Below are positions 8,226 through 16,958 of a stretch of 64,000 nt of DNA, one piece after another. The stretch lies in the NCBI GenBank assembly GCA_016717655.1, contig JADKFC010000001.1, positions 576,283-640,282 on the forward strand, written 5' to 3'. The position numbers were made by a program, and so were the translations under genes. This stretch comes from Saprospiraceae bacterium. Lineage in GTDB: Bacteria > Bacteroidota > Bacteroidia > Chitinophagales > Saprospiraceae. Each line of letters opens with the position of its first letter. The first letter of the stretch is position 1. The notes under the pieces were generated by a model. The model was given only the letters and a program-made list of their open reading frames with translations. It did not search any database and had not been told where the DNA came from.

Positions 8226-9272
8226 TTAGGACCATTTTTTGGCCTCTTGTAATGCCTCTGCGGGGTCTCTTTTCTCTGCAATAAAAGTCATAAATTGTGG
8301 CAGGATCCTGGCTGCACTAGCCTCTGATGCATTCCAAATGCTGGAAACAACTTGTTTGCATCCGGCTAATAAAAATGATCGGGTAAGTCCTTGTATCCCT
8401 TCACCTGAAAATATTTTGCCACTTGCACTTTGACAAGAACTCAGCACCACCAGCTCTGCATTTAAAGGCAAGGCATTGATCTCGTACGAATGGAGAATAA
8501 ATTCAGGATTATTTTCATCAAAAATCAAAGCTGAAAGAGAGCCATTGTTTTCATTGGCAATACTGTGCAATGAAAAGTACAAGATCCTGCTATCGGGACC
8601 ATTTTTTTTGAAAGCAGCCGGATTGGCTTGCTGATGTGTGAATGTTTGGGTTGAAAAAAGGCTGCCACTGGCTTCCAGTTCTTTTACTGCATTGTGCAGG
8701 GGTTGCAATGAGAGTCCTTTAAAATGGGCAATTTGGCCTAACTTTTTGTTGAGGCCTTCTCCATAAGAGGTGGCAAAACCGGTAAATTCTCTTTTAAAAT
8801 TCCCTCCTCCTTTTTCAGCAATTATCATTTGCGACGAATTGCAATATTGAATGGTAAGTTGCTCCACCAAATATTTGCCGTTTTTGTCTGTAAGTGCCTC
8901 AAGAGGTAAGCCATGTAAAAAAGCATCCGGTATAAAAACCAGTTTTTGGATGGACCGGCCCTTGATGATTTTCTCAAAATAGCGCGACCATAACAAGTAG
9001 GCTGAACCTTTATCATATGGCTTTTCAGGACTTTCGAGCGAAACTTTCACCTTTTTCACCAGCATTTCCAATTCTTTTCTTTCAAAGAGGAAGTGTTGAA
9101 TTCCTTTGTGAGAATAGGTGAAAAAATAGACATTTTCTTTCCCACTAAAGCTCTCAATGACCATCACATCTTTGGGCAGAAGATGGAGGGTATGGGCCAG
9201 GCTCTGCTTTTTTTCCAACGTATTTTTACCGGTTAGGCCTGTTTCATTTTCAGCCTTTTCCAATTCAGCCAT
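8226..9272 (-). CDS. CHAT-domain (caspase-like) protease, catalytic fragment
   Basis: The catalytic half of a TPR-CHAT protein. The CHAT domain spans roughly residues 100-345: FIPDAFLHGLPLEALTD, then LYFSLHSIANEN with the probable catalytic His, VVLSSCQSASG with the probable catalytic Cys, then GIQGLTRSFLLAGCKQVV and SIWNASEASAARI. CHAT proteases are clan CD cysteine peptidases related to caspases and separases; substrates here are unknown. The start at 9272 is artificial: the frame is open further upstream (LTRLRNEIETSDSIHDSL) and joins the TPR frame if one A is added to the AAAA run at 9348-9351. The end is also broken (see 8029-8225). Restored, the gene would run 10837-8029 and end in a membrane helix. 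It lies downstream of a subtilisin-like gene and divergent from a sigma factor. Confidence 0.85.
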   Translation of the reverse strand: MAELEKAENETGLTGKNTLEKKQSLAHTLHLLPKDVMVIESFSGKENVYFFTYSHKGIQHFLFERKELEMLVKKVKVSLESPEKPYDKGSAYLLWSRYFEKIIKGRSIQKLVFIPDAFLHGLPLEALTDKNGKYLVEQLTIQYCNSSQMIIAEKGGGNFKREFTGFATSYGEGLNKKLGQIAHFKGLSLQPLHNAVKELEASGSLFSTQTFTHQQANPAAFKKNGPDSRILYFSLHSIANENNGSLSALIFDENNPEFILHSYEINALPLNAELVVLSSCQSASGKIFSGEGIQGLTRSFLLAGCKQVVSSIWNASEASAARILPQFMTFIAEKRDPAEALQEAKKWS

Positions 9273-9334
9273 CAGGTGATTGCTTTGGGCATAAAGCGAA
9301 TCGTGGATACTATCAGAAGTTTCGATTTCATTTC

Positions 9335-10837
9335 TTAGCCTCGTAAGTTTTCTCTTAATTCAATAACGGCATCATAATTTTTACTGCCCCTTTTAAGGTT
9401 TAGTAACTTGTTTTGATCTAAAAATTGTTTTAAAACCAATGATTTGGATCCTGACACAAAATCAGCTGCGGTCGTCAGATGGTTTGGGTCTTTTGTCTTG
9501 CTATACAAACCAAGGGCTGCGTTGACCTGGGCTTCCGTTTTTTCACCTAGCTGCGACAAAACAAACAACTTGGATTCGTCCACATAAGCCTGTCGCAGCA
9601 CCATGTCTGAGAGACTATCCAGTTTATAAGATATTTGCTGATTTTTCAACAATTGACTTAACTGATTTTCATTCAACTTACTACCAATTTTTTGTTTGAG
9701 CATAAGCTGGCGCATGAGGTGTATGCCATTGGCGGTGAGACAGTTTTGAAGAACGGGGTCACCATCTTTGTCAATACCACAAGGGCTTGATAACAGAGCA
9801 ATGGCTTGGTTGATTTGTACCATTGCTTCTTTGTATTCTTTTGTTTGATATGAAATCTCGGCCAGGTTTTCTATCGAAAAAGCCTTGGCGAGATTGGCTT
9901 GAACCATGTTTTGGCTGGCACTTCTCATCGCAAAGGCTTTCTGATAATGATCCCTGCTTTTGAAATAATCTTTTATTTCCAAATAATAAACACCCAAAAT
10001 CTCATGCGCATTGCTTCTGAATTCCAGGTCATCGACAGGCAAAAGTTTCTGAGCAAACCCACATTCAGTGGGTACAAGGGCCAGGTTGCCTGTTTTTAGG
10101 TACATTTCTGCCTTGTTCAAATGGAGGATGGCGAGAGAAATATCGTCAATATCCTTGCGGTGCTGATAGGCAAAACGGGTTAGGAAATCTGCCTTTTCTC
10201 TTGCGGACTCCCATTCTCTGAAAGATAAGTAGAGAACAAAAATTTCATTATATAAATGAAACTGATCACCGGCAGGAATGTGCTGAACCAGATTTGCCGC
10301 CGCTTTATAGTTAAATTCAGCCTTGGTAAAATCTTTAACAGTGGTGAAAAAATTACCCGCCCCCTGGTATTTGTAACATAAATCAGACTTTGAATAATTT
10401 TTGTCAGCAGCGAAGTCAGTCATGGCTTGTTCAATGTACTTTTTACCCACCATGGCTTCTGAAGTGTATTGATAACAAACACCAATGTTAAAAGCAGTGT
10501 TGGCTTTTTCGGTGGTTCCCACTTCACGGCAACCAGCCCATACTTTATTATAGGCAGATTCAAATAAGGTTATGGCTTTTTCTCTGTTTAGGTAATACAA
10601 GCCCAAACCCAGCTGATGCAAAATTCTACCCTTTACAGCACAATCCAGGCCATCCAACTTATTTGCCTGGTATTGTTTTATAAATTCATCATTGTTTTGA
10701 GGTCTGTCTGCAATTAAATTTTGTTCTATTTTTTTTAAAAGAGCTTCTCCATTGACCTGACCCATCAGGGTGGGGCCGTAGTGAAAAATACAGAATAATA
10801 TAAAAAATGTGAAGAGCCTTTTATTTGATTTTGGCAT
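9335..10837 (-). CDS. TPR-repeat N-terminal half of TPR-CHAT protein
   Basis: 500 residues. The signal peptide is MPKSNKRLFTFFILFCIFHY with a cut near GQVNG. Residues ~60-400 are helical TPR-type repeats (AYNKVWAGCREVGTTEKANT, AEFNYKAAANLVQH, EILGVYYLEIKDYFKSRD, ENLAEISYQTKEYKEAM). The end, SGSKSLVLKQFLDQNKL, is the linker that in Bacteroidota precedes a CHAT protease in the same chain. The frame stops at 9335 only because an A is missing from the run at 9348-9351; the next frame continues into the CHAT domain. The first 17 bases overlap the end of the subtilisin-like gene, so they form an operon. Inferred role: periplasmic sensing and protein-binding part of a caspase-like protease, later tethered by the C-terminal helix. 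Confidence 0.82.
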   Translation of the reverse strand: MPKSNKRLFTFFILFCIFHYGPTLMGQVNGEALLKKIEQNLIADRPQNNDEFIKQYQANKLDGLDCAVKGRILHQLGLGLYYLNREKAITLFESAYNKVWAGCREVGTTEKANTAFNIGVCYQYTSEAMVGKKYIEQAMTDFAADKNYSKSDLCYKYQGAGNFFTTVKDFTKAEFNYKAAANLVQHIPAGDQFHLYNEIFVLYLSFREWESAREKADFLTRFAYQHRKDIDDISLAILHLNKAEMYLKTGNLALVPTECGFAQKLLPVDDLEFRSNAHEILGVYYLEIKDYFKSRDHYQKAFAMRSASQNMVQANLAKAFSIENLAEISYQTKEYKEAMVQINQAIALLSSPCGIDKDGDPVLQNCLTANGIHLMRQLMLKQKIGSKLNENQLSQLLKNQQISYKLDSLSDMVLRQAYVDESKLFVLSQLGEKTEAQVNAALGLYSKTKDPNHLTTAADFVSGSKSLVLKQFLDQNKLLNLKRGSKNYDAVIELRENLRG

Positions 10838-12383
10838 TTTCTATGTCAAGCTTTCCGCGGTTGAGGATGGTCTGATCAAAGGTGCCAGCGTTGCGTATGG
10901 TTAGATTTTTTAAAGTAAGCACTGAATTGGAACCGGTTATAAGTGCTCTGTGATGGCCCTGGGCTTCCAGGATGGTCTGTGCCAGGCCAAGGCCGTTTAA
11001 GGTTAAATTTTTAAAGACTTTTAGATCTCTACCGATGATGGGTATAATTTGACCGGCAGTAGATGGTGAGAAGTTAATCTGATTGATAAAACAATGTTTT
11101 TCCAAGCCATATCGAAGGGATCCCAAGCCACTGGATAGGTTGTTGGTCACTGTATAATTAGTATTACTATTGTTTATTAGGGATACGGCAGCACTTAAGT
11201 TTATTTTTCCCCCTGTCCCTATCAATGTGTCAAGCTGATTGAGCGGTATTACACTTCCCTGGAGCAGGCACTTTACAACAACTGGGTCAAAGGCATTTAA
11301 ATATGTGCCAAGTAAAGCAGCCTGGGCAGTGACAATGGCAGTTGCCTGTGAGGTGCCACTAACATATTTGATTCCTCCACTTAGATCGGGGCCTGCCACT
11401 TTCCAGCCGATACTGCCTAGATCTACCTGGTCTCTGCCATAGTTGCTAAATGCAGTAAGAGAATCCTGACAGTTGAGAGCAGCAACTGTTATCAGGTTGT
11501 CTTCAGGAAAACTGGCTGGTATGGTGGCACTCTCTGATAAATCAATATTTTCAGCTTCATTTCCGGCAGCAGCTACAATAAGTACTCCACGGTCAAAAGC
11601 GGTATTGAGAGCTACCCTGAGTGGAAAAAATTTCCCCATGCCGAAAGTATCTTTTGCACCAAAACTCATATTAATTATATCGGCATTGGCATCCATGGCA
11701 TCGTGCATCGCCTTGATTACATGGCTGGCAAACGCCTTTCCTTCTGAATTATGGGTCTTTCTTATGTCAAAGGATATGTCAGCGTTGACGTTGACACCAT
11801 GCGTAATGCTGTGAATAATCCCTGCTATATGGGTACCATGTCCATGTTCATCCTCCGGCTCGTTGTCATTATTGACATAATCATAGCCTGTATAATTTGT
11901 AAAATTGTAATTAAACCCCGAAGTGGAAGAACTATTGATGGTGGGTGAAATGCCCGTATCCAAAATGCTCACCGTAATATTGGTGTTGTTATCATCGGTG
12001 ATTGAATAATCAGCAGGTACAAAACAAGGAGCGTTGGGGTCAATATTTTCCGGTGAAATGTTCCAAGCAATATTGTAATCAGCTTCTTTGATTTGGGTCT
12101 TCCTTTTGGAACTTTGGATCACAGCATGGATGTCAAAATAAGTTTGACCTGAATTGCTGGTGAAAGGAAAACCATTTACTTTCCATAAACACAACTTGTT
12201 GGGTAATTGCCAAACCTTGGTGGCATTGAGGTCTTCAAGGTAAATCTCTAAGGAATCTTCAAGAAAGTTATCCTCCAAATAGACAAAAAACTCGAATGAA
12301 GAGGTATCAGCGGCCTGCCCAACCAAATTATTTTTGGTTAAAAATGCACAAAAAATAAGGATGACCAGCCTTGTTATTTTCAT
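10821..12383 (-). CDS. Secreted subtilisin-like serine protease (S8 family)
   Basis: Start set at the ATG at 12381-12383, which begins a signal peptide (MKITRLVILIFCAFL, cut near VGQA); an upstream in-frame start at 12425 would place 14 residues before it. The catalytic triad is visible: Asp in VSILDTGISP, His in EDEHGHGTHIAGI, Ser in YVSGTSQATAI, with the oxyanion-region Asn in VAAAGNEAE. The catalytic domain covers roughly residues 100-380. The C-terminal ~110 residues (LTLNGLGLAQTILEAQGHH, LTLKNLTIRNAG) are a beta-helix-like stretch that stops abruptly, with no T9SS domain, so a lost C-terminus is possible. It overlaps the TPR-CHAT gene by 17 bases. Inference: a protease pair acting outside the cytoplasm, possibly one processing the other. 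Confidence 0.88.
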   Translation of the reverse strand: MKITRLVILIFCAFLTKNNLVGQAADTSSFEFFVYLEDNFLEDSLEIYLEDLNATKVWQLPNKLCLWKVNGFPFTSNSGQTYFDIHAVIQSSKRKTQIKEADYNIAWNISPENIDPNAPCFVPADYSITDDNNTNITVSILDTGISPTINSSSTSGFNYNFTNYTGYDYVNNDNEPEDEHGHGTHIAGIIHSITHGVNVNADISFDIRKTHNSEGKAFASHVIKAMHDAMDANADIINMSFGAKDTFGMGKFFPLRVALNTAFDRGVLIVAAAGNEAENIDLSESATIPASFPEDNLITVAALNCQDSLTAFSNYGRDQVDLGSIGWKVAGPDLSGGIKYVSGTSQATAIVTAQAALLGTYLNAFDPVVVKCLLQGSVIPLNQLDTLIGTGGKINLSAAVSLINNSNTNYTVTNNLSSGLGSLRYGLEKHCFINQINFSPSTAGQIIPIIGRDLKVFKNLTLNGLGLAQTILEAQGHHRALITGSNSVLTLKNLTIRNAGTFDQTILNRGKLDIENAKIK

Positions 12384-12616
12384 ATTCTTATATCTCATCT
12401 GGTACAATAAGGCTATTTGAACCATTATGTGACCTTGAACTGCACAAAATAGAGGCTATTTCTCAAATTTTGAAAAATGCCGGCTTGCAAACGATCTCAA
12501 TCCTCAAATATTTTTACTGATTCGGCATGTAATTGCCTGCACGGCAACCATTTTTTTAGATGGCAATTAAAAATTATGTCACGATTTATTTTTGTTCTAC
12601 TTATTGGTGTAAATGA

Positions 12617-12692
12617 CCAAAAACGGCTGGTTTTCCGAAAAGTCGGGATGCTTTTGATACCGGAACGATTGGGTGAACCCAAAAACGGCTGG
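12617..12692 (+). promoter_or_regulatory. Direct repeat pair in divergent promoter region
   Basis: The 14-base word CCAAAAACGGCTGG occurs at 12617-12630 and again at 12679-12692, 62 bases apart, within the 360-base gap between the protease operon (minus) and the sigma factor gene (plus). A spacing of about six helical turns could suit an operator for a dimeric or looping regulator; this is inference. No other function is evident in the gap beyond the -7-like element at 12715. Confidence 0.4.
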
Positions 12693-12714
12693 AGTTCGAG
12701 GCCATAAAAATGCG

Positions 12715-12722
12715 TAACTTTG
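12715..12722 (+). promoter_or_regulatory. Putative Bacteroidota -7 promoter element for sigma-factor gene
   Basis: TAACTTTG matches the Bacteroidota -7 consensus TAnnTTTG exactly and lies 21 bases before the chosen ATG (12744), giving a very short leader. A clear -33 TTG is not seen at the usual distance. Confidence 0.4.
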
Positions 12723-12743
12723 CTCCATTTAACTTTGATTTTA

Positions 12744-13325
12744 ATGTCAGCAGATACCTCGAAAAATTTTCACCTGTCCGAAAACCAGTTCACTGAGATG
12801 GTTTTTCGCCTTCAATCGGGTGATAATGCACTGTTTAAACAGGTTTTTATAGCCCATTCAGCAGATTGTATCAACTATTTGCAGGTCACCTACAAAGCGG
12901 AATACGATGAAGCGTACGATGCCATGTTGGACACCATGATCAATTACCGCCAGCGACTGGTAGATGGTAAAGTGAGTTACGGAAATCTTAGGTTTCTTTT
13001 TCTCCAGATGGCTTCCCAACACTACATCAGGCAGCAAACCGCAAAATCAAAAGTGGTTTCTGCCGATCAGTTTGATGAAGCAGAAGAAGAGGAGGTAACC
13101 ATTTCCGACGACCAACTCGCCATGTTGGGCCATGCTTGGAAAGACCTTGGTGAGGTGTGTAAGGACCTGCTAAAAATGAACTTTTACGATGGCCTAAAGC
13201 TCAATGAAATCGCAAAAAAAATGGACAAAACCGACGTTGCTGTTAGGAAACAAAAAGAAAGATGTTTAGAACAATTAAAAAATACCTATTTAACTTATAA
13301 AGGAAACGATGATGACAGATTTTGA
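12744..13325 (+). CDS. ECF-like RNA polymerase sigma factor
   Basis: About 193 residues from the ATG at 12744 (an earlier in-frame ATG at 12720 lies in the presumed promoter). The N-terminal part (MVFRLQSGDNALFKQVFIAH) looks like sigma region 2, and the C-terminal part (AWKDLGEVCKDLLKMNFYDG, KLNEIAKKMDKTDVAVRKQK) is a region 4 helix-turn-helix. An acidic linker (DEAEEEEVTISDD) separates them. It is compact, as ECF factors are. The stop overlaps the start of the membrane protein at 13309 by 17 bases, the usual sigma/anti-sigma layout, and the gene is divergent from the subtilisin/CHAT operon. Inference: it controls its own operon and perhaps the divergent proteases. Sigma region 2 is weakly conserved, so an atypical ECF group is likely. 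Confidence 0.8.
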   Translation: MSADTSKNFHLSENQFTEMVFRLQSGDNALFKQVFIAHSADCINYLQVTYKAEYDEAYDAMLDTMINYRQRLVDGKVSYGNLRFLFLQMASQHYIRQQTAKSKVVSADQFDEAEEEEVTISDDQLAMLGHAWKDLGEVCKDLLKMNFYDGLKLNEIAKKMDKTDVAVRKQKERCLEQLKNTYLTYKGNDDDRF

Positions 13326-13968
13326 TAAACTCATCCAAAGTGGAAGCGAAGACCAAAGCGAATTGGCGCTCAACAAGGGTATCAGAACCTTGATGGATCA
13401 GCAGCTGCGCCATGAATTGGACAAAGAGCTCAAAAGCCACCTCCACCAAGCCGGCTCATCAAGCCAGGCTGTGGTTAGAAAGATGTTTCCTATCAAGTGG
13501 CTTTCTATCGCTGCCTCCTTTGTGGTGTTAGCAATTGCTACTTTTTGGTGGCTCAACCAGGCACCTTCGGTATCACCTCAGCAGTATGCCATGGCCGATG
13601 TCATCAAACACCCAGGCCTCACCAAAGGACAGGAAAACCCGGATGCCAAACGAGCAGAAGCCATAACAGCCTTCAATGCCCAAAACTGGCAAGCCGCTGC
13701 CACAGCTTGGTCTGCTGCCGACCTCAAAGCCGAAGAAAGCCGCTACTACTTAGCCCTCTCGTATTTTTATGCGGGAAACTATGCCAAGGCTAACACCCAA
13801 TTTGTCACCCTTACATCCGCCAATTCTGTGTATAGCCAGGAGGTAAAGTGGTTTTATGGTTTATCCCTCATTTTGAATGGAGAAAAAGATCGTGGAAATG
13901 CGCTATTGGCTACAATCAAAAAGGATGAATGGCACTACCAGGAAGCGCAATCTCTGCTATCCAAATAA
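13309..13968 (+). CDS. Membrane anti-sigma-like protein with TPR-like periplasmic domain
   Basis: 219 residues (start MMTDF; the second Met at 13312 is equally possible). Residues 1-~65 are a helical cytoplasmic part (ELALNKGIRTLMDQQLRHEL), followed by one membrane helix (WLSIAASFVVLAIATFWWL, ~65-83) and a periplasmic part with two to three TPR-like helices (AEAITAFNAQNWQAAATAW, RYYLALSYFYAGNYAKANTQF). The overlap with the sigma gene and the single-helix layout suggest an anti-sigma role, although no zinc-binding anti-sigma motif is present. TPR domains also occur in the divergent CHAT protein, so both could bind related partners. The gene ends just before the heptamer repeats. Confidence 0.7.
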   Translation: MMTDFDKLIQSGSEDQSELALNKGIRTLMDQQLRHELDKELKSHLHQAGSSSQAVVRKMFPIKWLSIAASFVVLAIATFWWLNQAPSVSPQQYAMADVIKHPGLTKGQENPDAKRAEAITAFNAQNWQAAATAWSAADLKAEESRYYLALSYFYAGNYAKANTQFVTLTSANSVYSQEVKWFYGLSLILNGEKDRGNALLATIKKDEWHYQEAQSLLSK

Positions 13969-13972
13969 TTAT

Positions 13973-14159
13973 CCGCTCACCGCTTACCGCTCACCGCTCA
14001 CCGCTTACCGTTTACCGCTTACCGCTCACCGCTCACCGCTTACCGCTTACCGCTTACCGCTTACCGCTTACCGCTCACCGCTTACCGCTCACCGCTCACC
14101 GCTTACCGCTTACCGCTTACGGCTTACCGTTTACCGCTCACCGCTTACCGCTCACCGCA
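13973..14159. repeat. Heptanucleotide tandem repeat (CCGCTYA)n
   Basis: About 26 imperfect copies of a 7-base unit, mostly CCGCTCA or CCGCTTA, begin 5 bases after the stop of the anti-sigma-like gene. Because 7 is prime to 3, all three frames on the strand encode a 7-residue repeat (SPLTAYR/LPLTAHR), which produces spurious open frames. No protein function is supported. Confidence 0.9.
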
Positions 14160-14171
14160 TAGGGTTTTAAG

Positions 14172-14372
14172 ATAATTCCGGTTAGCTGTTGCCGGTCAGC
14201 GGTTGTCCGTTAGCCGTTGACGGTTAGCCGACAGCCGCTCATCTACCTGGCTAACGCCAGTTAGACAGGCCGCTTACCGCTTACCGCTGTCCGCTTACCG
14301 CTCCGCCGCCCCGCGCTCCGCCGCCCCGCGCTCCGCCGCTCACCGCCCCGCGCTTCGCGCTCACCGCTCCGC
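14172..14372. repeat. Second part of repeat region: reversed-sense and GC-rich degenerate copies
   Basis: 14178-14236 carries words such as GGTTAGC, GGTCAGC and GTTAGCC, close to the reverse complement of the heptamer block, so the two could pair as a long imperfect hairpin. 14268-14300 returns to CCGCTTA copies, and 14300-14372 degenerates into CGCCCCGCGCTCCGC-type GC-rich sequence. The whole 483-base gap before the P-type ATPase gene holds no gene apart from these repeats and the palindrome at 14386. Confidence 0.6.
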
Positions 14373-14384
14373 ATCATCCACACC

Positions 14385-14400
14385 GGTGACTTTGGTCACA
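14385..14400. promoter_or_regulatory. CRP/FNR-family-like operator upstream of ccoI
   Basis: GGTGACTTTGGTCACA contains the perfect palindrome GTGAC-TTTG-GTCAC (14386-14399) and agrees with the CRP-type consensus TGTGA-N6-TCACA at nine of ten positions. It lies about 52 bases before the ccoI start codon, a suitable place for control of the cbb3 cluster by a Crp/Fnr-family regulator (inference). Confidence 0.55.
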
Positions 14401-14451
14401 CCCATCTTTTCACCCTTTTTCTATTTTTACCCCATCAATCAATGATGTGGT

Positions 14452-16830
14452 ATGACAACAGAGCATGTAGGGGTAAAATTGACATGTAAACACTGCAATG
14501 ACCCTGTAATTGGTACGCCCTTTACTTATAAAGAAGAGAATTTTTGTTGTCTCGGTTGTAAAACCGTATATGAAGTATTAGACCAAAACAACCTGTGCGA
14601 CTACTATAATCTAGCCGATAATCCGGGTTTTTCATTGAAATCAAAATCAAAGGAAGAGTACGAATACCTCGATGAACAGATCATCATTGATCGTCTTACC
14701 CGGCCCATTTCACCCCAACTGTCATTGGTCGCTTTTCAATTGCCCCAGATCCACTGCTCTTCTTGCGTGTGGCTGCTTGAAAAAATGTACCGCTTCCATG
14801 AAGGGATCTTTGCTTCTAAAGTAGACTTTTTGCGAAAAGAGGTAGAAATCAGATACAATCCCAACAATATCTCTTTGAGAAAAATTGTAGAGATTCTCGA
14901 CTCTATAGGCTACAAGCCGCTCATCGAGCTCGAAGCCCATGCAGACAAGGGTTATGATGAGCAGCTCAAGATCAAAATAGGGGTGGCCGGCTTTGCCTTT
15001 GGCAACATCATGCTTTTTAGCTTTCCTGAATACCTCGGACTCGAAGATCCTTATTTCAGACAGTGGTTTGGCTATCTCAACCTGGTGCTCTCCCTGCCGG
15101 TGGTCTTCTATTCCGGCTTTGACTACATCAAGCTGGCATGGTACAGCTTAAAATACAAGACATTCGACATCAACATACCGCTGGCCCTGGGTATTTTAGT
15201 AATGTTTTTTACCAGCATATACCAGGTCACCACGGGCACCGGCGCCGGTTACATTGACAGCCTGGCAGGCCTCGTATTTTTTCTGCTCACGGGTAAATGG
15301 TACCAGCAACGCAGCTACCACTACCTCTCTTTTGAGAGGGATTACAAATCGTATTTTCCCATCTCTACTACCCGAGTTACAAAAGGTAAGTTGACTGAAA
15401 TAAGTATCGAAAACATTGAAGAAGGTAACGAACTCCTTATCAAAAACAATCAGATCATCCCAGTAGACGGGGTGCTCACTTCAGATAATACCAGCATTGA
15501 TTATAGCTTTGTTACCGGAGAAGAAATTCCTGTGGTAGTTCTTCAAGGAGAAAAAATCTTTGCTGGGGGCAAACTCAAAGACAGGAGCATGACCATGGTG
15601 GCTTCTCGTAAGGTAAAAAACTCTTACCTGGTGAGCTTATGGAACGATGCAGCCTTTCACAGAAACAACGACAGTTACCAAACCCTCACCGACAGGCTGA
15701 GTCGGTATTTTACCCTGGCCATCTTAATGGTAGCCTCGGCCGGCTTTATTTACTGGTATCCTACCTCTTTTGATAAGGCCATAATTTCATTTACTTCAGT
15801 GCTTATCGTGGCTTGTCCGTGTGCAATTGCTCTTACAGGTCCTTTTTTATATGGCAACCTCCTCCGTTTACTTTCCAGACGAGGCATCTTTTTGCGCAAT
15901 GCCCAGGTGGTAGATAAAGCAGCGGGCATCAATACCATAGTTTTTGACAAAACAGGCACCGTTACTACCCAGTTGGAAAAAGAACTGTACTACCATGGAA
16001 AACACCTCTCTGCCGATGATAGAAAACTCATCCATGCCCTGGCCTTTCAGTCGGTCCACCCGCTGAGCACGGCCATTGAGAAAAATCTAAGGCAGGATGA
16101 GATATGGGAGGTAAGCCAGTTTTCTGAAACAGACGGCAGAGGTACTTCCTGCATTTGCAAAGGCCAACTCATAAAAATGGGCTCCGCCTCCTTTGTGGGC
16201 ACCGAGCCGGCCCCAGCAGGGGAAACCCGGGTGTATATCTCTATTGACGAAAAAGTACTGGGCTACTTTAATTTTAAAAACCAATACCGGGAGGGATTTT
16301 CTGAAGTGGTGGGCCAATTGCAGGCCGGACATAAATCTGTGTCTATCCTTTCTGGCGATAATGATAAAGAAAAATCCAATCTGGAGGCATTATTGGGCAC
16401 TGGGGTAGCCATGAGATTTAACCACGACCCCCATCAAAAAATGCAGTACATAGGTGAGCTCCAGGAGAAGGGTAAGGTAGCCATGATTGGCGACGGCCTC
16501 AACGATTCCGGAGCCCTAAAACAAAGTGATCTGGGCATTGTCATCACAGAGGGAACCAATAATTTTACCCCGGCCAGTGACATCATTTTCAGGGCTGAAA
16601 AATTCGACCTCTTGCCATCTTTTTTTGATCTGAGTAAAAAGGCACATTGGATCATTGGAGGGGCGTATTTAATTGCAGTGATGTACAACACCATAGGCCT
16701 GGGTTATGCTGTCAACGCAGAATTGAGCCCGGTGGTTGCTGCCATTCTAATGCCTTTAAGTTCATTGACCATCGTTATTTATACTGTTTCCAGTTCAGCT
16801 TTGTTGGTGAGGTGGAAATTGAAAAATTGA
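14452..16830 (+). CDS. ccoI: Copper-translocating P1B-type ATPase CcoI/FixI
   Basis: 792 residues. The N-terminal ~50 residues have Cys pairs (CKHCNDPV, FCCLGCKTVYE), then an HMA-like metal-binding domain with IHCSSCVWLLE (~residue 100). Eight membrane segments follow with the actuator motif (FVTGEEIPV), the transmembrane metal site VACPCAIAL, the phosphorylation motif DKTGTVT and the hinge GDGLNDSGAL. This layout is that of CcoI/FixI, which delivers copper for assembly of cbb3 oxidase. It is the first gene of the cluster and is followed by ccoS and the fused ccoNO. A palindromic Crp/Fnr-like site lies upstream. The reading frame looks intact. Other copper exporters share the motifs, but the DUF-type Cys N-terminus and the position make CcoI the best call. 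Confidence 0.93.
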   Translation: MTTEHVGVKLTCKHCNDPVIGTPFTYKEENFCCLGCKTVYEVLDQNNLCDYYNLADNPGFSLKSKSKEEYEYLDEQIIIDRLTRPISPQLSLVAFQLPQIHCSSCVWLLEKMYRFHEGIFASKVDFLRKEVEIRYNPNNISLRKIVEILDSIGYKPLIELEAHADKGYDEQLKIKIGVAGFAFGNIMLFSFPEYLGLEDPYFRQWFGYLNLVLSLPVVFYSGFDYIKLAWYSLKYKTFDINIPLALGILVMFFTSIYQVTTGTGAGYIDSLAGLVFFLLTGKWYQQRSYHYLSFERDYKSYFPISTTRVTKGKLTEISIENIEEGNELLIKNNQIIPVDGVLTSDNTSIDYSFVTGEEIPVVVLQGEKIFAGGKLKDRSMTMVASRKVKNSYLVSLWNDAAFHRNNDSYQTLTDRLSRYFTLAILMVASAGFIYWYPTSFDKAIISFTSVLIVACPCAIALTGPFLYGNLLRLLSRRGIFLRNAQVVDKAAGINTIVFDKTGTVTTQLEKELYYHGKHLSADDRKLIHALAFQSVHPLSTAIEKNLRQDEIWEVSQFSETDGRGTSCICKGQLIKMGSASFVGTEPAPAGETRVYISIDEKVLGYFNFKNQYREGFSEVVGQLQAGHKSVSILSGDNDKEKSNLEALLGTGVAMRFNHDPHQKMQYIGELQEKGKVAMIGDGLNDSGALKQSDLGIVITEGTNNFTPASDIIFRAEKFDLLPSFFDLSKKAHWIIGGAYLIAVMYNTIGLGYAVNAELSPVVAAILMPLSSLTIVIYTVSSSALLVRWKLKN

Positions 16831-16958
16831 GGAAAAATAATATCTTAATTGTAAGGTATTCAAATATTTATGTAAATAATATCAGAAGTTTTTAAAGGAA
16901 AATTTCGACCATTTGTCAACTTACGAAGAACTTTCTTCTATGATTACAATCATCAAAA

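Noticed and set aside
12477..12707. Plus-strand frame in the divergent gap
   Set aside because: It overlaps the promoter elements and direct repeats and has no recognisable sequence.
13877..14170. Open frames of LTAYRSP-type repeats
   Set aside because: They arise because a 7-base repeat encodes the same heptapeptide in all frames; no start, domain or conservation supports a protein.
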